Assembly (NCBI GenBank): GCA_946554445.1
Contig: CAMNSD010000002.1
Location: 124,001 to 188,000, forward strand
DNA length: 64,000 bases
Direction of reading: 5' to 3'
From: an uncultured Lachnospiraceae bacterium
Lineage (GTDB): Bacteria; Bacillota; Clostridia; Lachnospirales; Lachnospiraceae
In this document: piece by piece, positions 8,088 to 17,225 of the stretch
Layout of the letters: each line of letters opens with the position of its first letter
Position numbering within the stretch: the stretch's first letter is position 1
Translations under genes and position numbers: made by a program
The notes under the pieces: model-generated
What the model was told of the DNA's origin: nothing
The model's database searches: none
Seen by the model: the letters and a program-made list of their open reading frames with translations, nothing else

Positions 8088-9032
8088 ATGAGTGGAAGTA
8101 AGTCGGCAGTTACAAGTCCGGCAATGATGTCGGGAGGCAAACCGCTGGGAAAGCGCATCAAGGATAATTGGCAGTTATATCTGATGCTTTTGATTCCTGT
8201 GGTTTTGACCATTATTTATAAGTATATACCCATGTACGGCATACAGATTGCGTTTAGAGATTACAAGGCCAGCAGAGGTATGTGGGGCAGCGAATGGATT
8301 GGGCTGGAATGGTTTGAGCGGTTCTTTACCGCACCTACCTGTGCGCGAATGATCAAGAATACCCTGCTTCTCAGTTTTTACAGCCTGCTTTGGGGATTTC
8401 CGATTCCGGTCATTCTGGCGCTGATGCTGAATCAGTTGAGGTTCCAGCGGTTTAAGAGAGTGACGCAGACAGTCCTCTATGCGCCGCACTTTATTTCTAC
8501 CATGGTCATCTGTGGTATGATTCGTATCTTCTTGAGCCCTTCAGGCGGCCTGATTAATCTGATCGCCGGAACGAGTATAGATTTCCTCACAGAATCGGCG
8601 GCATTTCGGACTATTTACATAGCATCGGGAATCTGGCAGGATGCAGGCTGGGGCATCATCGTTTATATGGCGACTTTAGCAAGTGTGGATACTTCTCTTT
8701 ACGAGGCGGCAAAGGTAGATGGCGCTTCCATGTTCCAGAGGATTCTACACATTGATGTACCGCAATTGACATCCATCATGGTGCTGAACTTGATCATGAG
8801 CGCCGGCGGTCTGATGAATGTAGGATTTGAAAAAGTATGGCTGTTACAGACGGATCTTAACAAAGCGACCAGTGATGTGATTGCGGTATATGTATATCAA
8901 CAGGGTATTGAAAATGCCAAGTACAGCTATTCTACAGCAGTGGGACTTTTTAACACGGCAGTCAATATTATATTGCTGATCGTAGTAAACAAGGTAGCGG
9001 GCAGGATATCTGAAGATACCAGTTTTGTATAG
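8088..9032 (+). CDS. Sugar ABC transporter permease (LplB type), fructan/sucrose operon
   Basis: A 314-residue integral membrane permease with six predicted helices. The N-terminal signature (LMLLIPVVLTIIYKYIPMYGIQIAFRDYK) is characteristic of LplB-type permeases, and the EAA loop (LYEAAKVDGASMFQRILHIDVPQL, ~res 202-225) that docks the ATPase is intact. An AAGGAG ribosome binding site precedes the ATG. It heads a five-gene operon with a second permease, binding lipoprotein, GH32 enzyme and fructokinase, so its likely cargo is a fructooligosaccharide or sucrose. No ATPase gene is in the operon; a shared MsiK-like ATPase elsewhere is expected. Confidence 0.9.
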   Translation: MSGSKSAVTSPAMMSGGKPLGKRIKDNWQLYLMLLIPVVLTIIYKYIPMYGIQIAFRDYKASRGMWGSEWIGLEWFERFFTAPTCARMIKNTLLLSFYSLLWGFPIPVILALMLNQLRFQRFKRVTQTVLYAPHFISTMVICGMIRIFLSPSGGLINLIAGTSIDFLTESAAFRTIYIASGIWQDAGWGIIVYMATLASVDTSLYEAAKVDGASMFQRILHIDVPQLTSIMVLNLIMSAGGLMNVGFEKVWLLQTDLNKATSDVIAVYVYQQGIENAKYSYSTAVGLFNTAVNIILLIVVNKVAGRISEDTSFV

Positions 9033-9042
9033 GAGGTGTGGT

Positions 9043-9951
9043 ATGAATACAATAACAAAATCCAAAAGGAGAACCGGATTTTCCGAAAAAGTCAGTGACT
9101 ATATACTGGTTGCCATCTGCGTGGTCGTACTTTTTATTGTTGCGTATCCGCTGTATTATGTATTGATTGCTTCCGTGTCAAACCCTTATGATGTATATGC
9201 GGGCAAGACATTTTTACTGCCCAGTCAGTTCACCTGGGATGGTTATAAGGCTGTGTTTGCAGATCCTGGTATTCTGCTGGGTTATTGGAACAGCATTAAG
9301 TATACGGTAGTTGGGACCATATTTTCTGTTGTGGTTCTTTATCTGACAGCGTATCCGCTCAGTGTAAAGGAACTGCCGGGCAGAAAGGCGCTCAGTATCT
9401 TTTTTATCATCACCATGTATTTTGGCGGCGGCCTTGTTCCAACTTATTTGATCGTAAAGCAGACCGGACTGATCAATAACATGTGGGCTCTGTTCCTTCC
9501 GGGCGGTGTGGCAGTCGGCAATATGATCATTGTAAGAAACTTTTTTGAGAACAGTATCCCCAAGGAAATGATTGAGGCGGCCAATATAGACGGCGCTTCC
9601 AAGTGGACGACTTTTCTTAAAATCGTAGTGCCGTTAAGCCGTTCCATCATGGCAGTTATGGTGGTGTTCAGTATGGTAGCCTACTGGAATGACTGGTTTA
9701 CAGCGATGATCTACCTGCCGGGGACACAGAAGGCTCCGCTTCCGCTTGTATTGAGAAATATTCTGATCAAGAGTTCCGCCAGCGCCAGCCAGGCCAGTAT
9801 GATATCCGGCGGCTATGCGGAGTTAAATAAAATGACAGAAATGATCAAGTTTTCATCCATTATTGTGGCGGCGCTCCCGATGTTGATCATCTATCCTTTT
9901 GTACAGAAGTATTTTGAAAAAGGTTTTATGGCAGGCGCAGTCAAGGGTTAG
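9043..9951 (+). CDS. Sugar ABC transporter permease (YtcP/UgpE type), fructan/sucrose operon
   Basis: The 302-residue partner permease has six helices and the EAA loop (EMIEAANIDGASKWTTFLKIVVPL). LplB-like and YtcP-like permeases form obligate pairs. The start at 9043 has AGGAGG six bases upstream; the in-frame ATG at 9025 would overlap the preceding gene and has no site. The C-terminal KYFEKGFMAGAVKG ending is typical. The gap to the first permease is ten bases. Confidence 0.9.
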   Translation: MNTITKSKRRTGFSEKVSDYILVAICVVVLFIVAYPLYYVLIASVSNPYDVYAGKTFLLPSQFTWDGYKAVFADPGILLGYWNSIKYTVVGTIFSVVVLYLTAYPLSVKELPGRKALSIFFIITMYFGGGLVPTYLIVKQTGLINNMWALFLPGGVAVGNMIIVRNFFENSIPKEMIEAANIDGASKWTTFLKIVVPLSRSIMAVMVVFSMVAYWNDWFTAMIYLPGTQKAPLPLVLRNILIKSSASASQASMISGGYAELNKMTEMIKFSSIIVAALPMLIIYPFVQKYFEKGFMAGAVKG

Positions 9952-9979
9952 GATTCGGGGAAGAGAGGAAAGGTTGAAT

Positions 9980-11647
9980 ATGAGAAGAGATAAAAAAATC
10001 ATATCATGTATACTGGCAGCAGGGCTTGTGTTATCAGTTACAGCATGTGGAAATGATCAGTATGGCGCATCCCAGAAAGGTGTTGTCAATCCGGATATCT
10101 CCCAGACAGAGTTCTCTATCATGGGCGGTATGAGTGCGCTGAGTAAAGGATACGATGACAATGTAGTGTTAAACCAGTTGGAGGAAGAGACGGGTATTAA
10201 TGTTGACTGGACCGTCATGAGTGATTCCCTGGCGGAACAGGTAAATATCCGTATTGCAGGTGGAGAACTTCCGGATGCTTTCCTGGGAGTGGGATTTAAC
10301 AACTATGATATTTCCCGATATGGAGACGACGGCACTTTTATTGATCTGACACCGTATCTGACGGAAGAATATATGCCAAACTTAAGTAAAATACTAGAAG
10401 AGAACCCGGATATCCGCAGCGCGATCACCATGGATGACGGTTATATCTATGGTCTGCCGGCAGGTGAGAGAATGGGAACGGCAGGTATCGGATCGGAGGA
10501 GGATTACAGTATCTATACGATTCCGCAATTTTCCATGATTAATAAAGCGTGGCTTGATGATCTGGGTTTGGAAGTGCCGACTACATTGGATGAACTTCAC
10601 ACAGTGTTGAAGGCTTTTAAAGACAATGACATGAGTGCCAAATACTATGGCAATGCATCGGGCAGCACGATTCCCATGAGTACGGGGTTTGACGAATGGT
10701 GTTGGGGACAGAACATCTTCTATGCGGGATTCGGTTTTACCAACTGGCCCAACGACGTATGTAAGGATCTGGTGCTTAAAGATGACGGTACCGTTGAGTT
10801 TGTATGTGTTACGGATGCTTACCGCGATGCCATTACTTATTTTCATGACTGGTATGCGGAAGGGTTGATGGACCTTGAGATGTTTAGTCAGACAGATTCA
10901 GAATTGATTGCCAAATGCTCTCAGGGATATGTAGGCGTCACAACCTGGTGGTATATTGAGGAAGTGATGGGAGATTATGCGAAAGATTATGTATTTCTGC
11001 CCGTTCTTGACGGGCCCGATGGAACACATAATGTAACGGTGCGTACCGGTGGTGGAATCAACAGCGGCAACCTGAACATTACGAAGGCTTGCAAGAGTCC
11101 GGCAAATCTTTTAAAATATTTTGACAGATGGTATGATCCTGAGATCGTGATGCAGCTCCAATATGGTCCGATTGACGTATATTTTACTGATAAAGATGAA
11201 AATGGCGTATGGCTGAGTATTTCCAATGAGGAGTGTCAGGAAAAGTACGGCAAGAGTGCAGGAGAATTAAAGGGCGAACAGGAAGTATGGGGACCGAAAT
11301 TAATCCTCAGCGATTACTATAGCACTACCTTTAAGATGGAGGACCGTGCGATTGAGCGTCTGACGGATTTGCAGGATTTCTGGATGCCGTATGTGGACAG
11401 CACTGTGACCTATCCCGTGGACTGTGTCTTTACGGGAAGGGAATTAGACACCATCGACTGGTATAAGGCCAACTTCGAGAGTACGGTAGCGGAGAATGAG
11501 GGACTGTGGATAAAGAATGGTGGTCCCACAGATCAGGAGTGGCAGGACTACATTGAGTTATTGGAAAAGAAATGTGGCATGAATAAGCTGTTAGAAGTAT
11601 ATCAAGATGCGTATAACCGTTATGCAGGAATTGAAGTGGAAGAGTAA
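9980..11647 (+). CDS. Extracellular solute-binding lipoprotein, fructan/sucrose ABC transporter
   Basis: A 555-residue lipoprotein: basic start, hydrophobic signal and lipobox (LSVTAC, Cys at about residue 24), then a large type 1 sugar-binding protein of the LipO/YtcQ group used with LplB/YtcP permeases. Its size above 500 residues fits oligosaccharide rather than monosaccharide ligands. The start at 9980 follows AGGAAAGG; an in-frame ATG at 9899 lies inside the upstream permease and lacks a signal sequence. The following GH32 and fructokinase genes make beta-fructans or sucrose the likely ligand, which is inference from context. Confidence 0.88.
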   Translation: MRRDKKIISCILAAGLVLSVTACGNDQYGASQKGVVNPDISQTEFSIMGGMSALSKGYDDNVVLNQLEEETGINVDWTVMSDSLAEQVNIRIAGGELPDAFLGVGFNNYDISRYGDDGTFIDLTPYLTEEYMPNLSKILEENPDIRSAITMDDGYIYGLPAGERMGTAGIGSEEDYSIYTIPQFSMINKAWLDDLGLEVPTTLDELHTVLKAFKDNDMSAKYYGNASGSTIPMSTGFDEWCWGQNIFYAGFGFTNWPNDVCKDLVLKDDGTVEFVCVTDAYRDAITYFHDWYAEGLMDLEMFSQTDSELIAKCSQGYVGVTTWWYIEEVMGDYAKDYVFLPVLDGPDGTHNVTVRTGGGINSGNLNITKACKSPANLLKYFDRWYDPEIVMQLQYGPIDVYFTDKDENGVWLSISNEECQEKYGKSAGELKGEQEVWGPKLILSDYYSTTFKMEDRAIERLTDLQDFWMPYVDSTVTYPVDCVFTGRELDTIDWYKANFESTVAENEGLWIKNGGPTDQEWQDYIELLEKKCGMNKLLEVYQDAYNRYAGIEVEE

Positions 11648-11692
11648 TATTATAAGAATTTTTAACTGCTCACAGCATTATGGAGGATTGTT

Positions 11693-13177
11693 ATGATAAG
11701 TCAGATTTTACGTGACGCAAGAAAATATGAAGAGGCGATGGAGAAAAAGATTGACGAAAAAAATCGTCCGGGATTTCATCTGGCGGCCAGAGTGGGCTGG
11801 ATGAACGATCCCAATGGTTTCTCATATTACGAAGGCGCATATCATTTGTTTTATCAGTATCACCCTTATGATTCTCATTGGGGGCCGATGCACTGGGGAC
11901 ATGCGGTGAGCAAAGACCTGCTGCACTGGGAATATCTTCCCGCAGCCCTTGCGCCGGATGCGGAATTTGACAGGGACGGCTGCTTTTCCGGCAGTGCGGC
12001 AGTTCTGCCGGATGGACGCCATTTGCTGATTTATACAGGTGTCGTCAGGGAGACACAGCCGGACGGCAGTATGCGTGACGTGCAGACGCAGTGCCTGGCG
12101 GTGGGTGACGGGACGGATTATGAAAAATATGTGGGAAATCCTGTGCTTACGAAAGATGACTTGCCTGATAACGGCAGTAAGTTTGATTTTCGCGATCCTA
12201 AGATTTGGAAAAAGTCTGACGGTTCCTATTGTTGTGTTGTGGGAAATTGTACACCGGAGAGAGACGGTCAGATTCTCTTATTTAGCAGTCGGGACGGATT
12301 TAATTGGAAATATGATAAGATTTTAGCGGCTAATCACAAACGATATGGTATGATGTGGGAGTGTCCGGATTTCTTTGAACTGGACGGTAAGGCAGTGCTG
12401 CTTACCAGCCCCATGGATATGCTTCCGCAGGGATTTGAATATCATAACGGTAACGGGACTTTGTGTCTGATTGGTTCCTATGATGAAGAGACCGATACTT
12501 TCACGGAAGAACATGATCAGGCAGTGGATTACGGGATTGATTTTTATGCGACACAGACCATTCTGACGCCGGATGGCAGACGAGTTATGATTGCTTGGAT
12601 GCAGAATTGGGATACCTGCAATCTTCACTCTCCTGATCAGCCCTGGTTTGGCCAGATGAGCTTGCCAAGAGAACTGTCAATACAGAACGGCCGATTGTAT
12701 CAGAATCCCATACGCGAGTTGGAAAATCTGCGGGGAGAAGAAGTACGGCATGAAAATGTCATCTTTCAGGATGTGATCAAACTGGCCGGTGTGGAAGGCC
12801 GCAAAGTGGATATGGAGTTGACGCTGCGCCCTGCAGATCAGGAGAGCATCTATCGTAAGTTTGCCGTGAGATTTGCACAGAACGATACATACCATACTTC
12901 GATCAGTTTCAGGCCGTATGAATCTATTGTTAAGATAGACAGGAAATTTTCCGGTTCCAGAAGAGCGATCATTCATCAACGCCGTTGCCAGGTGCATAAT
13001 AAAGATGGTAATATAAAGATGCGGATCATACTCGACAGATTTAGCGTGGAAGTGTTTGTAAATGACGGTGAGTATGTGTTGAGCGCCACCATTTATACAG
13101 ACCTTGCGGCGGATGGCATATCATTTTATGCAGACGGAGAAGTGTCAATGGACGTTGTGAAGTATACGTTAGATTGA
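11693..13177 (+). CDS. GH32 beta-fructosidase / sucrose-6-phosphate hydrolase-like enzyme
   Basis: A 494-residue GH32 enzyme that hydrolyses terminal beta-fructosyl bonds in sucrose or fructooligosaccharides. All three catalytic motifs are visible: WMNDPNG with nucleophile Asp39, FRDPK (transition-state stabiliser) and MWECPDFF with the acid/base Glu. The N-terminal five-blade propeller is followed by the beta-sandwich module (VEVFVNDGEYVLSATIY near the end). There is no signal peptide, so it acts in the cytoplasm on imported sugar. GGAGG lies six bases before the ATG. Because uptake is by ABC rather than PTS, unphosphorylated substrates are more likely than sucrose-6-phosphate. Confidence 0.95.
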   Translation: MISQILRDARKYEEAMEKKIDEKNRPGFHLAARVGWMNDPNGFSYYEGAYHLFYQYHPYDSHWGPMHWGHAVSKDLLHWEYLPAALAPDAEFDRDGCFSGSAAVLPDGRHLLIYTGVVRETQPDGSMRDVQTQCLAVGDGTDYEKYVGNPVLTKDDLPDNGSKFDFRDPKIWKKSDGSYCCVVGNCTPERDGQILLFSSRDGFNWKYDKILAANHKRYGMMWECPDFFELDGKAVLLTSPMDMLPQGFEYHNGNGTLCLIGSYDEETDTFTEEHDQAVDYGIDFYATQTILTPDGRRVMIAWMQNWDTCNLHSPDQPWFGQMSLPRELSIQNGRLYQNPIRELENLRGEEVRHENVIFQDVIKLAGVEGRKVDMELTLRPADQESIYRKFAVRFAQNDTYHTSISFRPYESIVKIDRKFSGSRRAIIHQRRCQVHNKDGNIKMRIILDRFSVEVFVNDGEYVLSATIYTDLAADGISFYADGEVSMDVVKYTLD

Positions 13178-13199
13178 TGACAAGAAAGGGGATTCAAAA

Positions 13200-14162
13200 G
13201 TGAAAAAATATGACGTAATCGCACTTGGAGAACTGTTGATTGATTTTACGGAAAACGGAGTCAGCGAACAGGGAAATCCAATCTACGAAGCCAATCCCGG
13301 CGGCGCGCCCTGTAATGTGCTGGCCATGCTTGCAAAATTGGAAAGAAAGACAGCGTTTATCGGCAAAGTCGGGCGGGATATTTTCGGAAACCGTCTGAAA
13401 GAAATAGTGGCAGAGACAGGGATTGATATTTCCAACCTGGTAATGGATGAAGAGGTCAGGACGACACTGGCGTTTGTAGAAACTTTTCCGGATGGGGACA
13501 GAGACTTTTCTTTCTATAGGAATCCCGGTGCAGATATGATGCTCCGGGAGGAAGAAATACATGAGGATTTGCTGCAGGATACGAAAGTGTTTCATTTTGG
13601 GACATTGTCGATGACACATGAGGAAGTCAGACGCGCGACTAAAAAGGCGGTGGAGGCAGCGAAGGCAGCAGGAGCAGTCATTTCCTTTGATCCCAATTTG
13701 CGGGAGCCTTTGTGGAAATCGTTAGAAGATGCCAGGCAGCAGGTTGCCTATGGTCTGTCCAGATGTGATTTCCTGAAAATTTCTGATAATGAGATTCAGT
13801 GGTTTACCGGGGAAGAAGACTATGATGCCGGGATTCGTAAACTGAGAGAACAGTATGACATTCCGTTGATTGTGTTATCTATGGGAAAAGAAGGAAGTCG
13901 TGCTTATTATAAAGATTTACGTGTGGAGGCCAAGCCGTTTCTACAGGAGCATACGATAGAGACCACAGGGGCGGGAGATACCTTCGGAGCATGCTGTCTG
14001 CATTATATTTTGCAGTATGGTCTGGATGGTCTGGACGAGGATAAGCTGCGCGAGATGCTGATTTTTGCAAATGCGGCGGCATCTATTATCACGACTCGTA
14101 AGGGGGCGCTTCGTGTAATGCCTAATGTGAATGAGGTACGGGAACTTGTAGAGAAAATTTAA
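13200..14162 (+). CDS. PfkB family fructokinase
   Basis: A 320-residue ribokinase-fold carbohydrate kinase starting with GTG at 13200, eight bases after AAGGGG. It has both PfkB signatures: GGAPCNVLAMLAKL near residue 31 and TTGAGDTFGACCL near residue 258, where the Asp of GAGD is the catalytic base. The context (GH32 fructosidase 22 bases upstream) identifies fructose as the probable substrate, giving fructose-6-phosphate for glycolysis. It is the last gene of the operon and is followed by a strong hairpin at 14189. Confidence 0.92.
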   Translation: MKKYDVIALGELLIDFTENGVSEQGNPIYEANPGGAPCNVLAMLAKLERKTAFIGKVGRDIFGNRLKEIVAETGIDISNLVMDEEVRTTLAFVETFPDGDRDFSFYRNPGADMMLREEEIHEDLLQDTKVFHFGTLSMTHEEVRRATKKAVEAAKAAGAVISFDPNLREPLWKSLEDARQQVAYGLSRCDFLKISDNEIQWFTGEEDYDAGIRKLREQYDIPLIVLSMGKEGSRAYYKDLRVEAKPFLQEHTIETTGAGDTFGACCLHYILQYGLDGLDEDKLREMLIFANAAASIITTRKGALRVMPNVNEVRELVEKI

Positions 14163-14188
14163 TGGGTATTTGGAAAAAAGATATGGAT

Positions 14189-14210
14189 GGGCCGGCTGTA
14201 CAGCCGGCCC
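14189..14210. terminator. Perfect 10-bp hairpin between fructokinase and the Rpn-like gene
   Basis: GGGCCGGCTG and CAGCCGGCCC pair exactly around TA, followed by CTGTTCAAATTT rather than a long T run. It probably stops transcription of the operon and of the convergent Rpn-like gene. A near copy with the same trailing TTCAAATTT occurs at 26097-26118, so the hairpin seems to be the end of the Rpn element rather than a native operon terminator. Confidence 0.6.
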
Positions 14211-14240
14211 TGTTCAAATTTGGGACAGTCAAGATTTCAT

Positions 14241-15206
14241 TTAATCTTCTTCTTCCTCTTCCTGTCGTGCTTGCGCCTCCTTTTCCCACTGGGCAATTCG
14301 ACGTTTTGCTCTTTCGTACTCTTCCACGGAGGTTTCCAGTCCCCTGCAGGCTTCTGACAGATTTATATGGAAATTTTTCATATTTAACTCTACATATTTA
14401 ACTAGAGTTCTCAGACTGCCCTCTTCAATTCCCATGGTTTTTCCCAATTCTTTTCCACGCTCCACACCAGTCTCAAAAATGTTCATCTCCACAGCCTCCC
14501 ATTCTTCTGATTGTTTTACTTCCTGCACAAATCTGTCTAAATCCAGAATGCGTGCATCTTTCACTGTGATATCGCTATTTTCCAAAGTGGTATATTTCAT
14601 ATATTGCAGCAGACTGATCAATTCAGGCCGCCCGTTTTTGCTGGTCATGTTCAGAAAGATTTTTCTTGTGCCGTCTTCCAGAAATAAATCTGCTATTTCT
14701 TCACATCGTTCACTAAATGTATACATGGCCAAATCTTTTCCAAAAATATCATCCTGTGTAATAAAAATGATTGCCGTTGAGGGCAGGTTTTTATATCTGG
14801 TCTTTTTCCCGGATTTTAAGATTGGGGTATCAATCATGCTCTGATAAAATCTAGAGCGTCTGCGGACATCATCTTTGTTTGTATTATTCTGCATTTCCAT
14901 GTCGAATTGTCTGTCACGCACATCCAAAGACCAAGCATCTAAACGGATTGCTCGTTTTCCCGACTTATTCAAGATTACCTGTTCCACCTTAACTTCTTTT
15001 AGTCTCAGTTCTGGCTCATCCAATATGATACTAAGTACATTTTCGTATGCCTTCTTGTTCTTCATGACTGATAAAAACAGTGCAAAGTCACTTAGATTGA
15101 TTTGATGAATTGCAGAAACTCTTACCTCAGGAATTTCTAATGTTCGGTCTTCTGCTACTGCAAAGATATTCGTGGGTTCCAATCTTTCTTTTGTTTTGTG
15201 TTTCAT
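14241..15206 (-). CDS. Rpn family recombination-promoting nuclease / PD-(D/E)XK transposase-like protein
   Basis: The 321-residue protein belongs to the PD-(D/E)XK family annotated as putative transposase/Rpn nuclease. The nuclease core reads RLDAWSLDVRDRQFDMEMQ (Asp, then ExQ), followed by RRRSRFYQSMI. The C-terminal third is a long charged helix (WEKEAQARQEEEEED at the end). AGAGG six bases before the ATG at 15206 sets the start; the longer frame to 15314 has no site. Rpn proteins cut DNA and promote recA-independent recombination and are mobile-element-like. A decayed copy of this gene's end at 26096 supports past mobility in this genome. Confidence 0.85.
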   Translation of the reverse strand: MKHKTKERLEPTNIFAVAEDRTLEIPEVRVSAIHQINLSDFALFLSVMKNKKAYENVLSIILDEPELRLKEVKVEQVILNKSGKRAIRLDAWSLDVRDRQFDMEMQNNTNKDDVRRRSRFYQSMIDTPILKSGKKTRYKNLPSTAIIFITQDDIFGKDLAMYTFSERCEEIADLFLEDGTRKIFLNMTSKNGRPELISLLQYMKYTTLENSDITVKDARILDLDRFVQEVKQSEEWEAVEMNIFETGVERGKELGKTMGIEEGSLRTLVKYVELNMKNFHINLSEACRGLETSVEEYERAKRRIAQWEKEAQARQEEEEED

Positions 15207-15474
15207 TTTATTCCTCTCTTTCTTGTAATGCGCAGAGAGGATGTAGCATTGCGTCTCTTCCTCCCTGCAGTTATTTAGTTGTAAGCAAGGAGTTATGCAG
15301 AGAGTGCTCTGCAATGGACACGGATTTAGATGAAATCCGTCAAGATAATTAAAATCTCAGATTTGTTCTTTGCTTGTTATAATACTAGCACATTATTTCT
15401 TTGATGACAAGATACAAACGTATATTCGTATTTAAAAGCGTCTGTTTTTCAGAGTTGTATAAAATAGGGCAGCA

Positions 15475-15503
15475 TTGACAAAAAACTTTATGTATGATAA
15501 ATA
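15475..15503 (+). promoter_or_regulatory. Probable promoter of the response regulator gene
   Basis: A perfect TTGACA (15475-15480) is followed after 17 bases by the weak -10 TAAATA (15498-15503), 100 bp before the response regulator ATG. The remaining part of the 15207-15602 gap holds the Rpn gene's upstream region and AT-rich sequence in which I see no gene. Confidence 0.45.
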
Positions 15504-15602
15504 TTTTCTAGGTAGACGGAATATGATAAAACGAAGAACGTAAACGAATATTGGTACACAAAAATTAGAATTTAGTAGTAAACGGACAGGTAATTAAAAG
15601 AG

Positions 15603-17120
15603 ATGAAAGTACTAATTGTAGAAGATGAAATTAGAATTCGTGAAGGATTGGAAAGTTTACTGAGTAAATTTCAGGACGAATTTGAATTGGTCGGCAAGGC
15701 TGAAGATGGTGTCGAAGGTCTGGAGGCAATCAGGGAATTAAGGCCGGATATTGTAATTACAGATGTCAAAATGCCAAATATGGATGGCTTAGATATGTTA
15801 AGGCAGGTAGTGGCGGAGGGAATCAATACGAAAGCCATCGTGCTTAGCGCGTATTCAGAATTTGAATATGCAAGACAGGCGATTAAATTGGGAGTTACCG
15901 AATATCTTTTGAAACCAATTTCTTTCTATGAGTTTTCGAATGCTTTAGAAAATATTAAGAGAGAGGTTGAAAAGGAACATCAGAAGAACCCCGCACAGTT
16001 GGGAACACTTGAGCATATATTACAGGCAGCTTTAAATAACCAATTAGTGATCAATGAAGAGGTTCTGCTTTATTTATGGAATAATTATCAACTGGTGGAA
16101 GAGCAGCCTTTTGTTATTCTTTGCGCATATCTTGGCGTAGACTATGATGAAAAATTAGAAGTAGAAAAGAAATATTTTCAACAGATATTATCTTACTATG
16201 ATACTTCCTATTGCATCATGGAATCAGAGTATCATAAATCATTAATTATTGTAATGTATCAGTATCAAAATTCACATGATCTTGAGCGTTGGGTGCAGCG
16301 TCAGATCTTAGAATGTTCGGAACATAAATTAGCTGTGGGCTGGTTCGAGGTTATGGGGATAAAGAAACTGAAAGATGGTTTTGATATGCTTTATCCTTAT
16401 ATGGATTGGAATATTTCGCTGGATAACAAAATATTGATTTCGTATCCCAAGATAAAAAATATACAGACGTCTTCCTGTATTTATCCGATGGATACGGAGA
16501 CAAAAGTTAAATTACTGATATGTAATGACTATAATGCAGAAAAATTAGTACGATTGGTAGATAAATTCCATATGGCATTTCAGGATGGACAGATTTATCT
16601 GCCCAAAGAAATCAAAGAGTGTTATGTGAGATTTTTATGGTCAGTGATAGGCATATCAAAAGAGATGGGTTTTCTGAAAACTGAAGATATAGAGCAGCAG
16701 AAGATCTTAAATATGATCATGAACGCAAAAGTCAGAGAAGAACTTATCTCCGTGACAGATTTGATCCTTGCCGCCATCAGGAATGAGTCGGAAGAAAATA
16801 TATCGCATTTAACAGTAAAGAAAATGATAAGTCTCATTGAAGAGTATTATAAAGATATTACTCTGGAAGAGATAGGAAAGAAGCTAAATGTAACGCCGGA
16901 GTATTTAGGAACTTTATTTCATAAAGAAGTGGGTGTTTCGTTCAGCGCTTATATCAAAAAATGCAGGATGAATAAAGCAAAGGAGTTATTATGCGGAACG
17001 GATCTGAAATTGTATCAGATAGCTGAACAGGTAGGCTATATGGATTCAAAATATTTCAGCAAAGTTTTTAAGGAGATTACAGGACAGCTGCCGACTGAAT
17101 ATAGAAAAATACACAGATAA
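15603..17120 (+). CDS. YesN-type response regulator with AraC DNA-binding domain
   Basis: The 505-residue regulator has an N-terminal receiver domain (IVEDE acidic pocket, phosphoacceptor Asp54 in VITDVKMPNMDG, Lys in YLLKPI), a long middle region and a C-terminal AraC-type double helix-turn-helix (EEIGKKLNVTPEYLGTLFHKE, then LYQIAEQVGYMDSKYFSKVFKE). This is the YesN layout; its cognate YesM-type kinase is encoded at 20891. It sits directly upstream of the permease genes and very probably activates the arabino-oligosaccharide transport and hydrolase genes when the sugar is sensed outside. Confidence 0.93.
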   Translation: MKVLIVEDEIRIREGLESLLSKFQDEFELVGKAEDGVEGLEAIRELRPDIVITDVKMPNMDGLDMLRQVVAEGINTKAIVLSAYSEFEYARQAIKLGVTEYLLKPISFYEFSNALENIKREVEKEHQKNPAQLGTLEHILQAALNNQLVINEEVLLYLWNNYQLVEEQPFVILCAYLGVDYDEKLEVEKKYFQQILSYYDTSYCIMESEYHKSLIIVMYQYQNSHDLERWVQRQILECSEHKLAVGWFEVMGIKKLKDGFDMLYPYMDWNISLDNKILISYPKIKNIQTSSCIYPMDTETKVKLLICNDYNAEKLVRLVDKFHMAFQDGQIYLPKEIKECYVRFLWSVIGISKEMGFLKTEDIEQQKILNMIMNAKVREELISVTDLILAAIRNESEENISHLTVKKMISLIEEYYKDITLEEIGKKLNVTPEYLGTLFHKEVGVSFSAYIKKCRMNKAKELLCGTDLKLYQIAEQVGYMDSKYFSKVFKEITGQLPTEYRKIHR

Positions 17121-17169
17121 GGAAAATGACTTTTGAAAATTCCTCCTTTTTCAAGATTTCTCGTATGTT

Positions 17170-17199
17170 AAAAATATTTTAAACTTATAAAATATTTTT
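17170..17199. promoter_or_regulatory. AT-rich inverted repeat before the permease genes
   Basis: AAAAATATTTT (17170-17180) and AAAATATTTTT (17189-17199) form perfect 11-base arms with an eight-base loop, 27 bp upstream of the first permease ATG. It may be a binding site for the adjacent AraC-type regulator or a weak terminator for its gene. Confidence 0.45.
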
Positions 17200-17225
17200 A
17201 TGAGAGACTGAGAGGAGGATTTTTT